Positions 43,335-50,296 of a DNA stretch of 64,000 bases are shown here, in pieces. The DNA comes from JAMHWF01 sp035911095. GTDB taxonomy: Bacteria > Pseudomonadota > Gammaproteobacteria > Burkholderiales > Burkholderiaceae_C. Below the pieces are notes generated by a model, which saw only the letters and a program-made list of their open reading frames with translations, did not search any database and was not told where the DNA came from. Position 1 is the first letter of the stretch, and every line of letters starts with the position of its first letter. Location: positions 33,969 to 97,968 of the forward strand of contig JAMHWF010000123.1 in the NCBI GenBank assembly GCA_035911095.1, written 5' to 3'. A program made the translations under genes and the position numbers.

Positions 43335-43867
43335 TGGGACGCCTCCTGCCACCCGCCATTCGCCGCGCCGTGCCCGCGCGCAGCCGCCTGCAAGGCCTTC
43401 GATCCACCGCCCGGCGCCTGCTGCCCGGCGCGGTGGTGGCATCGGTCGCCGCGGCCGTGCTCGCGGCCTGCGCGACGGGGTCGGCGCCGCCCGCCCCGCC
43501 GCCGAACCCGCTGCGCGGCGACGCCGCCGCGATCGAGATCGGCCGCGTCGCCTATGCGCAGCACTGCGCGTCCTGCCACGGTGAGGGCTCGGTGACACCC
43601 GCCGCCGAGGGCCCGGACTTGCGGCGCCTCGACGGCTTCTGCCGCCGGCTCAAGGACGAGTCGCTGAAGCCGCATTGCCGGCGCGATGTCGACGCCTACT
43701 ACCTGGCCTCGGTGCTCGACGGCAAGGTCCGCGCCGGCATCGTCCACATGCCGGCCTGGCGCGGCAAGCTGACGAGCGAGGAGATCTGGGCGATCCGCAG
43801 CTTCGTCGAGACGCGGCCGCTGCCGCAGCCGCGCACCCTGCCGGACCTGCCGCCGGTGGCGCCCTGA
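43334..43867 (+). CDS. c-type cytochrome associated with the quinoprotein dehydrogenase
   Basis: A 177-residue monohaem cytochrome. The stop of the pentapeptide gene overlaps the ATG (TGATG), so translation is coupled; an in-frame GTG precedes it directly. The N-terminus has a hydrophobic segment ending in VLAACATG, a lipobox-like cysteine, so membrane attachment is likely. Haem site CASCH in YAQHCASCHGEG; probable Met ligand in IVHMPAWRGKLTSEE. It is similar in size to the cytochrome at 25621-26115 and presumably takes electrons from the dehydrogenase encoded two genes upstream. Confidence 0.9.
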   Translation: MGRLLPPAIRRAVPARSRLQGLRSTARRLLPGAVVASVAAAVLAACATGSAPPAPPPNPLRGDAAAIEIGRVAYAQHCASCHGEGSVTPAAEGPDLRRLDGFCRRLKDESLKPHCRRDVDAYYLASVLDGKVRAGIVHMPAWRGKLTSEEIWAIRSFVETRPLPQPRTLPDLPPVAP

Positions 43868-43877
43868 GCCGAACGCC

Positions 43878-43899
43878 GGCCCCGGCCTGCGCCGGGGCC
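43878..43899. terminator. Hairpin between convergent cytochrome and metallo-hydrolase genes
   Basis: GGCCCCGGC, loop CTGC, GCCGGGGCC: perfect 9-bp arms between two convergent stop codons. It probably ends transcription from both sides. Confidence 0.6.
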
Positions 43900-43906
43900 T
43901 CGCGCT

Positions 43907-44998
43907 TCAGCGCGCGCCGGAGCCCACTTCCGGCAGCGCCGCGCGCTCGTACAGCGGGTACAGGTGCACGACGTTGCGCACGTACTCGGTGTCGAACGCG
44001 GCCCAGTCGCGGAAGCGCTGCGGCACCGGGGCGCGCAGCACCTCGCTGATCTCCCAGCCGTCGCGTGCGTAGGTCGCAAACTCGCGGTCGATCCACTGCA
44101 GGTAGGCGCGGGTGTCGTCGATGCCGCGCGGGCCGGAGACGACCGGGCCGTGGCTCGGCACCATCGTCTTCAGCCCGAGCGCGGCCAGCCGGTCGAGGCT
44201 TGCGATCCAGGGGCCGATCTTCGCGTGCGGCGTGGTCGGGATGCGGTCGACGAAGACCAGGCCGCCGACGAAGCCGATGCCGCTCGCGCGGTCGACGAGC
44301 ACCAGGTCGGAGTCGGTGTGGCCCGACAGCTCGACGAACGAGAACTCGCGCGTGCCGATGCGAAAGCGCCCCGAGGCCGGCAGCTTGCTGCCGGCCGCCG
44401 CCGGCGTCGCCGTGCTTGCGTCGGCGGGCGGGAAGTCGCGGTCCGGCAGCAGCGCCTCGGTGCCGCGCATCCAGTCGCCGCAGAGGCGGTAGAGGTTGTC
44501 CTCGTAGGCCTTCGCCTCCCGCTGCATGCCTTCGCGCGTGACCGGCGTGGCCAGCCGCGGCACGTCGGCGAAGGCCTGGCTGCCGAGGAAGTAGTCGGGG
44601 TGCAGGTTCAGGTGCAGCACCTGCACGACCGGCTCCCGCGTGGTCTGCGCGATCAGCGCGCGCAGCTGCTCGCCGTAGAGGCGGGACGTCCCAGTGTTGA
44701 TCACCAGCACGCCGACGCCGGTCGAGACGAAGGCGGTGTTGATGATGTTGCAGCCGTTGGCGGGCGTGAAGTCGGCGTTCGCGCCCTCGACGACCCAGAC
44801 GCCCTCGGCCAGCGCGCGGGCGCGCAGCCCGTAGTCCTTGCGGGCGACATCGACCTGCGGCGCGTTGGCCTTCGTGGCCTCCACCGGTGCCGTCGACCGG
44901 ACCGACGGGTCGGCAGCGGCCGCACTGGCGGCCAAGGCCGGCGCGGCGGCGAGCACGACGGCGAGCAGGGCGGTGGGCCCGAGGGCGGACGCACTCAT
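43907..44998 (-). CDS. Quinoprotein relay system metallo-beta-lactamase-fold hydrolase
   Basis: A 363-residue exported MBL-fold protein (signal peptide about 1-29). The family accompanies PQQ dehydrogenases and SoxYZ-like carriers. The fold is visible in GVWVVEGANADFTPANG, GVLVINTGTSRLYGEQL, VVQVLHLNLHPDYFLGSQAF, ELSGHTDSDLVL and MVPSHGPVV. The usual zinc motif HxHxDH reads NLHPDY here, so two of its three His are Asn and Tyr, while the later His (SGH, PSH) are kept. Zn binding may therefore be altered or single-site. It overlaps the SoxYZ-like gene by four bases (ATGA). Confidence 0.82.
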   Translation of the reverse strand: MSASALGPTALLAVVLAAAPALAASAAAADPSVRSTAPVEATKANAPQVDVARKDYGLRARALAEGVWVVEGANADFTPANGCNIINTAFVSTGVGVLVINTGTSRLYGEQLRALIAQTTREPVVQVLHLNLHPDYFLGSQAFADVPRLATPVTREGMQREAKAYEDNLYRLCGDWMRGTEALLPDRDFPPADASTATPAAAGSKLPASGRFRIGTREFSFVELSGHTDSDLVLVDRASGIGFVGGLVFVDRIPTTPHAKIGPWIASLDRLAALGLKTMVPSHGPVVSGPRGIDDTRAYLQWIDREFATYARDGWEISEVLRAPVPQRFRDWAAFDTEYVRNVVHLYPLYERAALPEVGSGAR

Positions 44999-45972
44999 GA
45001 GGCCACCGTGGCGTCGATGCGGTTGCCGTTGTTGTCGCGCCCGCGCACGCGCAGCGGCCCGGGCGGCCGCTCGCGGAAGTCGAACGAGAAGACCGGGTTC
45101 TCACTCACCGGCTCATAGGTTTGCAGGCGCAGCAGCTCGCGGTCGAGCGCGTCGCGCACCTCGAGGCGCGAGAGGTAGAAGGCGGGGATGCCGCCGACCA
45201 GGCCGGTGTCCATCGGGTGCATCAGGTGGAGGCGCAGGCGCGCCCCGGTGGCGTTGAGGCCGGCGACCGGCGTGCTGCCGCGGGGGGCAGGGGCCGCGCC
45301 GGCAGCGGGCACCGTCGAGGCGAGCAAGGGGCCGCCGTCGCCGAACAGCGTCGACGGCGCGTCGAACACGCGGCCGCGCACCTGGCCGAGCGTCTTCGCC
45401 CAGCTGCCGTCCTTGCGCGTCGCGCCGGGCACGGTGCAGCCGCCGCCGGCCGAATCGACCAACGCGCCGCCGACATGCCAGAGCCCGTCGCCGGTCTGCA
45501 CCGCGGCGCGCACCGGGCTCGCCTGCTCCAGCTTGAAGCGGAACGAGACGGTCGGCGTCGCGAGCAGCGGTTCGTATTCGAGCACCTTGCGGATCGGGTT
45601 GCGGTCGACCAGCACGATGACGCGCCGCACATCGGTCAGCCCGTCGACCGAGACGGTGACCGGGACCGTCATCGGGTCGACCGCGAAGGCCGGGCCCTCG
45701 ACGCGGACGCGGTCGTCGAAGACCGCGCGCTGGCCGCCGAGGTAGTCGCGCCGCATGTCGGGCCAGCTCATCGTGCGGTAGGGGTCGCCGTCGAAGGCCG
45801 CCAGCTCGGGGGCCTCGGCCGGGCCTGCCGCGCGCGCCGGTCGCACGAGCGCGGCAAAGACCAGCGCCAGTGCACCGGTCGCGGCCAGGGTCACCCGACG
45901 TTCACGCTCGAAGCGCTGGCGTCGCGCCTCGAGTTCCTCGCGCTCCTGCTGGCTGGCTCCGAGTCCCCTCAT
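44995..45972 (-). CDS. Quinoprotein dehydrogenase-associated SoxYZ-like carrier
   Basis: A 325-residue protein with a basic N-terminus followed by one hydrophobic segment (VTLAATGALALVFAALV) and a periplasmic part. Two domains follow the SoxY-then-SoxZ order: SWPDMRRDYLGGQRAVFDDRVRV through VSFRFKLEQASPVRAAVQT, then LRLHLMHPMDTGLVGGIPAFYL to the C-terminal SFDFRERPPGPLRVRGRDNNG. A Cys in GGGCTVPGATRKDG may be the carrier residue. The family occurs with PQQ dehydrogenases. It is the first gene of a two-gene unit with the MBL hydrolase. Start ATG 45972, GGAG upstream. Confidence 0.85.
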   Translation of the reverse strand: MRGLGASQQEREELEARRQRFERERRVTLAATGALALVFAALVRPARAAGPAEAPELAAFDGDPYRTMSWPDMRRDYLGGQRAVFDDRVRVEGPAFAVDPMTVPVTVSVDGLTDVRRVIVLVDRNPIRKVLEYEPLLATPTVSFRFKLEQASPVRAAVQTGDGLWHVGGALVDSAGGGCTVPGATRKDGSWAKTLGQVRGRVFDAPSTLFGDGGPLLASTVPAAGAAPAPRGSTPVAGLNATGARLRLHLMHPMDTGLVGGIPAFYLSRLEVRDALDRELLRLQTYEPVSENPVFSFDFRERPPGPLRVRGRDNNGNRIDATVAS

Positions 45973-46109
45973 CGTCTGCTCCTGCGGCCGCGCCGCGTCG
46001 GCCCGAGGGCCGGAAGCTGCAAACGATAGGCCAGGTCCGCCCGGGGCGCCAGCCGGGGGCGTCCGGGCGCGGGCCGGCGACGGGCGGGCGCGGCGGCCTG
46101 ACGCCGCCC

Positions 46110-46859
46110 TCAGAACGGGAACATCCCCTGCAGCCGCAGTGTCTGGCGCGGTGCCGCGCCGCCGGTGCCGAACAGCAGGCCGAGCTCGAACGAGGGCTCG
46201 TCCTCGTCGTCGCCGAACTGGAGGAAGAACGCCGGCCCGAGGAGGTGCGACTGTTCGCGCCGCGGCGCCCAGTGGTCCCAGCGGCCGAGGTCGCCGAAGC
46301 CTTGCAGGCCGACGTCGAAGGCGGCCGCGCGGTCGTGGCGCCACTGCCACTGGTAGCCGAAGCGCGTCGGCTCCGATTCGTCGGCGTCGACCGCGCGCTC
46401 GAACAACAGGTTGAGGTTGAACTGCATGCGCCCGGGCTGCCATTGCAGCAGCGGGCCATAGCGCAGCTCCCAGCCCTCGGCACGGTCGCGCGCGCGCTCG
46501 ATCTCGAGCAGCGCGCCGACCGCGTAGGGGCGGCCGTCGTGCGGCGTGAGCTGGAAGCGGTTCTCCCATTCGATCGAGTCGACCCGGGTCGAGGCGCCGG
46601 GCTCGCGGCCGAAGTTCAGCGTCGCCTCGGTCGCCCACCAGCGCGTCACGCCGTATTCGACGCCGAGCGAGGCCGACCAGAAGCTGTGCCGGTCGCGGCC
46701 CCGTGCGAGGCCGGCCTTGCTGTCGACCTCCCATTCGCCGGGCTCGACGATGGGGCTGAAGATGTAGTCGGAAGGGCGCGCGCCGGCCGGCCGCGGCGCC
46801 GCGACGAGCAGCGCGGCGAGCAGCGGCAGCGCGAGGCCGGCGCGGGGCAGGGCGTCCAT
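46110..46859 (-). CDS. Predicted outer-membrane beta-barrel protein of unknown function
   Basis: A 249-residue exported protein: signal peptide about 1-27, then alternating strands such as HSFWSASLGVEYGVTRWW, FQLTPHDGRPYAVGALLEI, ELRYGPLLQWQPGRMQFNLNLLFER, TRFGYQWQWRHD, GPAFFLQFGDD and a terminal QGMFPF. The aromatic C-terminal residue is typical of outer-membrane barrels. It begins 15 bp after the PepSY gene on the same strand. No family name is assigned; the neighbouring PepSY and two-component genes suggest an envelope or metal-stress role. Confidence 0.75.
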   Translation of the reverse strand: MDALPRAGLALPLLAALLVAAPRPAGARPSDYIFSPIVEPGEWEVDSKAGLARGRDRHSFWSASLGVEYGVTRWWATEATLNFGREPGASTRVDSIEWENRFQLTPHDGRPYAVGALLEIERARDRAEGWELRYGPLLQWQPGRMQFNLNLLFERAVDADESEPTRFGYQWQWRHDRAAAFDVGLQGFGDLGRWDHWAPRREQSHLLGPAFFLQFGDDEDEPSFELGLLFGTGGAAPRQTLRLQGMFPF

Positions 46860-46874
46860 CTCCGGCCCGCGGCT

Positions 46875-47204
46875 TCAGCGGTCGCGCTCGGAACGCAGGA
46901 TCTCGCCGCTGCGCGCGTCGACCGTGATCTCGACGCGCTCGCCCTGCGGGTTGCGCGCCTTGATCTCGTAGAGCTTGTCGCCCTTGCGTTCGACCTCCTC
47001 GACGTCGCGGTAGCCGAGCGAGGTGACGTGCTCGATCACGCGCGGGATGTCCATCGACGCGGCGGTGGCGGCCGGCGGGGCCTGCGGCGGCGTGGCCTGG
47101 GCGAACGCCAGCGGCGCTGCGAGCGCAGCGGCCAGGGCGGCAGCGGCAACGAGGGCATGCGGCGCGGCGCGGCGGGCGGCAAGGGATTGGCGGGTGATCG
47201 GCAT
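46875..47204 (-). CDS. Small exported PepSY-domain protein
   Basis: A 109-residue protein with signal peptide about 1-35 (ending LAFAQA) and one PepSY domain from about 50: IPRVIEHVTSLGYRDVEEVE, then YEIKARNPQGERVEITVDARSGEILR. Small periplasmic PepSY proteins often sit beside QseBC/PmrAB-like two-component genes and cytochrome b561, as here. Start ATG 47204. It is divergent from a second PepSY gene across a region of TTCATG repeats. Confidence 0.88.
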   Translation of the reverse strand: MPITRQSLAARRAAPHALVAAAALAAALAAPLAFAQATPPQAPPAATAASMDIPRVIEHVTSLGYRDVEEVERKGDKLYEIKARNPQGERVEITVDARSGEILRSERDR

Positions 47205-47275
47205 CTGGCACTCCGGTGCAGGTTGAGGGAAGGAGGTCGCATCGCGACCGGCCCTGCCATGCTGCGCGGGCCTGG

Positions 47276-47315
47276 ATGAACGGCCGGTGAACGCGCCGTT
47301 CATGGACCGTTCATG
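47276..47315. promoter_or_regulatory. Probable OmpR-type regulator box between divergent PepSY genes
   Basis: Direct repeats GTTCATG-GACC-GTTCATG at 47299-47315 on the plus strand, 11 bp apart, face ATGAACGG-CCG-GTGAACG at 47276-47293, which gives the same repeats on the minus strand. Eleven-base spacing of two half-sites is usual for QseB/PmrA-type regulators; the regulator encoded at 47959 is the likely binder. Confidence 0.55.
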
Positions 47316-47341
47316 CGCACCTGCCTAAGCTCGGGCGTTCG

Positions 47342-47917
47342 ATGACCGCTTCGAACACCGTACGCGCCGCCGGCCCTGCGACGGGAACGCCCAGCGCGCG
47401 CTCCCGTCCTTCGGCCCGTGCCGGGCGCGCAATGGTCGTCCTCGCACTCGCCTTCGCCCTGCCGATGAGCCTGCCCCCGTTGCTGACTGCCGCCCGCGCC
47501 GACGACCGCCGCGACCACGAGCGCGCGCTCGCCGCGCGCGCACGCGGCGAGGTGCTGGCGATGGAAACGCTGCTCGCGGCCGCCGAGCGGGCGATCGGCG
47601 GCCGCGCGATCGACGTCGACTTCGACTTCGACGACGGCGTGCCGGTCTACGAGTTCGAGCTGCTGCTGCCGGACGGCCGCGTGATCGAGCTCGAGGTCGA
47701 CGCGCGCGACGGTCGCTGGCGCAAGCTCGAAGGCGCCCGTCTCGAGACGCTGTTCGCCGCCGGCACCTCGACGCCGCGGCCGGTCGCCCCGGCGACCCCC
47801 GCCGCGCCCGGGGCGTCGACGCCCGGCGCGCCGCCGGACGCGACCCACCCGCCCGCCACGTCGCCGACCGACAAGCGCCTGCCGCCGCGCCCGCCGCGTG
47901 GCGAGGCGACGAGGTGA
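47342..47917 (+). CDS. PepSY-domain protein with proline-rich tail
   Basis: A 191-residue exported protein: basic N-terminus, hydrophobic segment at about 30-52 (VVLALAFALPMSLPPLL), a PepSY-like region at about 65-130 (AMETLLAAAERAIGGRAIDV, YEFELLLPDGRVIELEVDAR) and a low-complexity tail of Ala, Pro and Thr from about 140. Start ATG 47342. It is the first gene of a plus-strand operon with a regulator, a methyltransferase, cytochrome b561 and a sensor kinase. Confidence 0.82.
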   Translation: MTASNTVRAAGPATGTPSARSRPSARAGRAMVVLALAFALPMSLPPLLTAARADDRRDHERALAARARGEVLAMETLLAAAERAIGGRAIDVDFDFDDGVPVYEFELLLPDGRVIELEVDARDGRWRKLEGARLETLFAAGTSTPRPVAPATPAAPGASTPGAPPDATHPPATSPTDKRLPPRPPRGEATR

Positions 47918-47958
47918 ACTCCCGGTCTGCCGCGTGAGGCCATGCGATACAGGACGCG

Positions 47959-48615
47959 ATGAGGCTGCTGGTCGCCGAGGATGAAGCGCCGCTGCGCGCC
48001 CAGGTCGCCGCCGCGCTGCGCGAGGGCGGCTACAGCGTCGACGAGGCGGCCGACGGGGTCGAGGCGCTGCACCTGGGCAGCGTCGAGCCCTACGACGCGG
48101 TCGTGCTCGACCTCGGCCTGCCCGGCCGCGACGGCCTGGACGTGCTGCGCCGCTGGCGCGCCGACGGCCGCGCGGTGCCGGTGCTGCTGCTGACGGCCCG
48201 CGCGAGCTGGCAGGAGAAGGTGCTGGGCATCGACGCCGGCGCCGACGATTACCTCGCCAAGCCCTTCCGCATGGAGGAGCTGCTGGCGCGGCTGCGGGCG
48301 CTGATCCGCCGCTCGAAGGGGCTGGCGCAGCCCGACCTGGTCTGCGGCCGGGTGCGGCTCGACCCGCGCGCCTGCCTGGTCGAGGCCGACGGCGCGCCGG
48401 TCGCGCTCACCGCGCACGAGTACCGCGTGCTTGCCTTCCTGATGCATCACGCCGGGCGCACCGTGCCGCGCGGCGAGCTGGTCGATCATCTCTACGCGCA
48501 GGACGAGGACCGCGACAGCAACACGCTCGACGTCTTCATCGCGCGTCTGCGTCGCAAGCTGCCGGCCGGCTTCATCGTCACCGTGCGCGGGCTCGGCTTC
48601 CGGGTCGAGGCGTAG
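47959..48615 (+). CDS. OmpR-family response regulator (QseB/PmrA-like)
   Basis: A 218-residue regulator. Receiver: LVAEDEAPLRAQV, phospho-acceptor Asp51 in VVLDLGLPG, Lys in AKPFRMEELL. Winged helix from about 125: LTAHEYRVLAFLMHHAG, DSNTLDVFIARLRRKL, TVRGLGFRVEA. The cognate kinase is most likely the sensor at 50297-51835, separated by two genes. Size and motif spacing match the QseB/PmrA/CopR group. Confidence 0.92.
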   Translation: MRLLVAEDEAPLRAQVAAALREGGYSVDEAADGVEALHLGSVEPYDAVVLDLGLPGRDGLDVLRRWRADGRAVPVLLLTARASWQEKVLGIDAGADDYLAKPFRMEELLARLRALIRRSKGLAQPDLVCGRVRLDPRACLVEADGAPVALTAHEYRVLAFLMHHAGRTVPRGELVDHLYAQDEDRDSNTLDVFIARLRRKLPAGFIVTVRGLGFRVEA

Positions 48616-48665
48616 AGTGGCAGCCCCGCGCCGGCGCGGCAGTGCAGGCCGGCCGCGGCCCGCCG

Positions 48666-49508
48666 ATGGACAGCCTGGAAGCCCTTCGCAGCGCCTATGC
48701 GCACAGGATCGCCGCGCTCGCCGGCACCGACGATCCGCGGCTCGTCGCCGCCTTCGCCGCCGTGCCGCGCGAGGACTATGTCGGCCCCGGCCCGTGGCAG
48801 TTGCCGCTCGCCGGCGGCGACTACCTGGACGAGCGCGCAGCCGATCCGCGGCGGCTCTACGACGATGTGCTCGTCGGCCTGGCGCCCGAGCGCGGCCTGA
48901 ACAACGGCCAGCCCTCGCTGCATGCCGCCTGCATCGCCGCCGCGCAGCTGCGCGAAGGCGAGGCGGTGGTGCATGTCGGTGCCGGCACCGGCTACTACAC
49001 GGCGATCCTCGCGACCCTGGTCGGGCCGCGCGGGCGCGTCGTCGCCTACGAGATCGAGCCCGACCTCGCGGCGCGCGCGGCGCGCAACCTCGCGCAGCTG
49101 CCGCAGGTCGAATTGCGCGCCGCCTCGGCGACCGAGGGCCCGTTGCCGGCGAGCGACCTGGTCTACGCCAGCGCCGGCGTCAGCCACCCGCCGGAGGCCT
49201 GGCTCGACGCGCTCGCGCCGGGCGGGCGGCTCGTCTTTCCCTGGACGAACGACGAAGGCCTCGGGCTGATGATGCGCGTCGTGCGCAGCGCGCACGCCGG
49301 CGCCGTGGGCCTTGCCGCGACGGCCCTGGCGCGCGTCGCCTTCGTGCCGTGCATCGGGGCGCGCAGCCCGGCCGCGGCACTCGCTTTCGGCATGGCGCTT
49401 GCGAGACGCGACGCGCAGGACATCCGGTCGCTGCGGCGTGGCACGCAGCCCGACGGGACGGCCTGGTGCATCGGCGACGGTTGGTGGCTGTCGACGGCGG
49501 CGCCGTGA
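48666..49508 (+). CDS. Protein-L-isoaspartate O-methyltransferase-family protein
   Basis: A 280-residue methyltransferase of the PCMT family: RSAYAHRIAAL, VPREDYVGPGPWQLP, LNNGQPSLHAACIAAAQL, SAM-binding VVHVGAGTGYYTAILA, VAYEIEPDLAARAARNLA and PGGRLVFPW. Classical PCMT repairs isoaspartyl residues; this version has an N-terminal arrangement found in shorter homologues, and its substrate is not certain. It is inserted between the regulator and cytochrome b561 genes of a two-component operon, an unexpected neighbour. Start ATG 48666. Confidence 0.85.
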   Translation: MDSLEALRSAYAHRIAALAGTDDPRLVAAFAAVPREDYVGPGPWQLPLAGGDYLDERAADPRRLYDDVLVGLAPERGLNNGQPSLHAACIAAAQLREGEAVVHVGAGTGYYTAILATLVGPRGRVVAYEIEPDLAARAARNLAQLPQVELRAASATEGPLPASDLVYASAGVSHPPEAWLDALAPGGRLVFPWTNDEGLGLMMRVVRSAHAGAVGLAATALARVAFVPCIGARSPAAALAFGMALARRDAQDIRSLRRGTQPDGTAWCIGDGWWLSTAAP

Positions 49509-49616
49509 CAGCCGCCACGGCCGGCCGCTCGATGGCCGTCACGGGCCCGTTTGGCTCGGAACTTCACCCGCCTGGCCCATTCCATCGAGGGCTTCGAAGA
49601 CTTCGGGAAAACCCTC

Positions 49617-50180
49617 ATGACCTCCACGACGACCTCTCGCGCCGCCGCCACCTGGGTGGAGCCCGATTCGCCGAGCCGCTACGGCACCGTCAGCCGCCTG
49701 TTCCATTGGACGATGGCGCTCGGCTTCCTGCTGATCTTCACGACCGCGCTGACCCACCTGCTGGCCGAGGACAGCGCGCTCGACGAGCTGCTCTGGCCGC
49801 TGCACAAGACGCTCGGCGTCGTGCTGATGGCGCTGGTGGTGCTGCGCGGCCTCTGGGCGCTGCTCAATGCGGGCCGGCGCCCGCCGCACCTCAACGCCGC
49901 CGCCCGGCTCGGCCATCTGGCGCTGTACGCGCTGATGTTCGCGATCCCGGCGATCGGCCTGCTGCGCCAGTACGGGTCGGGCCGTGCGTTCGAGCCCTTC
50001 GGCCTGCCGCTGATCGACGCCCGCCCCGGCGACGAGATCGAGTGGATGCGAAGCCTGGGCGGCCTGCTGCACGGCGAGCTCGGCTGGGTCCTGCTCGCAC
50101 TGGCCGTCGGCCACATCACGATGGCCTTCTGGCACCGCCGCCGCGCCCACGAGAACGTGCTGCCGCGCATGCTCGGCTGA
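49617..50180 (+). CDS. Cytochrome b561-family membrane protein
   Basis: A 187-residue diheme b-type cytochrome with four membrane helices: LFHWTMALGFLLIFTTALTH, LHKTLGVVLMALVVLRGLW, LGHLALYALMFAIPAIGLL and LGWVLLALAVGHITMAFWH. Histidines in helices 1, 2, 3 and 4 are placed for haem ligation. Cytochrome b561 proteins oxidise quinol or respond to superoxide. The start is ATG 49617; an upstream in-frame region to about 49551 is open but lacks a better start. Between the PCMT-like gene and the sensor kinase. Confidence 0.88.
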   Translation: MTSTTTSRAAATWVEPDSPSRYGTVSRLFHWTMALGFLLIFTTALTHLLAEDSALDELLWPLHKTLGVVLMALVVLRGLWALLNAGRRPPHLNAAARLGHLALYALMFAIPAIGLLRQYGSGRAFEPFGLPLIDARPGDEIEWMRSLGGLLHGELGWVLLALAVGHITMAFWHRRRAHENVLPRMLG

Positions 50181-50296
50181 GGCCGAGGCCACGCAACCGG
50201 TTGCGGTACCGCCGACGCGGCGGTGATCACGGGCCTTGCCGGATTGCCGTCGGCGGCCGGGTCCGCCGCCTGACCGGCGGGCGGGGGCGCTGACGC

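Noticed and set aside
32905..45972. PQQ biosynthesis genes (pqqA-E) within the quinoprotein region
   Set aside because: None of the genes between 24.7 and 46 kb matches PqqA-E. The MBL-fold protein at 43907 is of the relay type rather than PqqB by its signal peptide and motifs.
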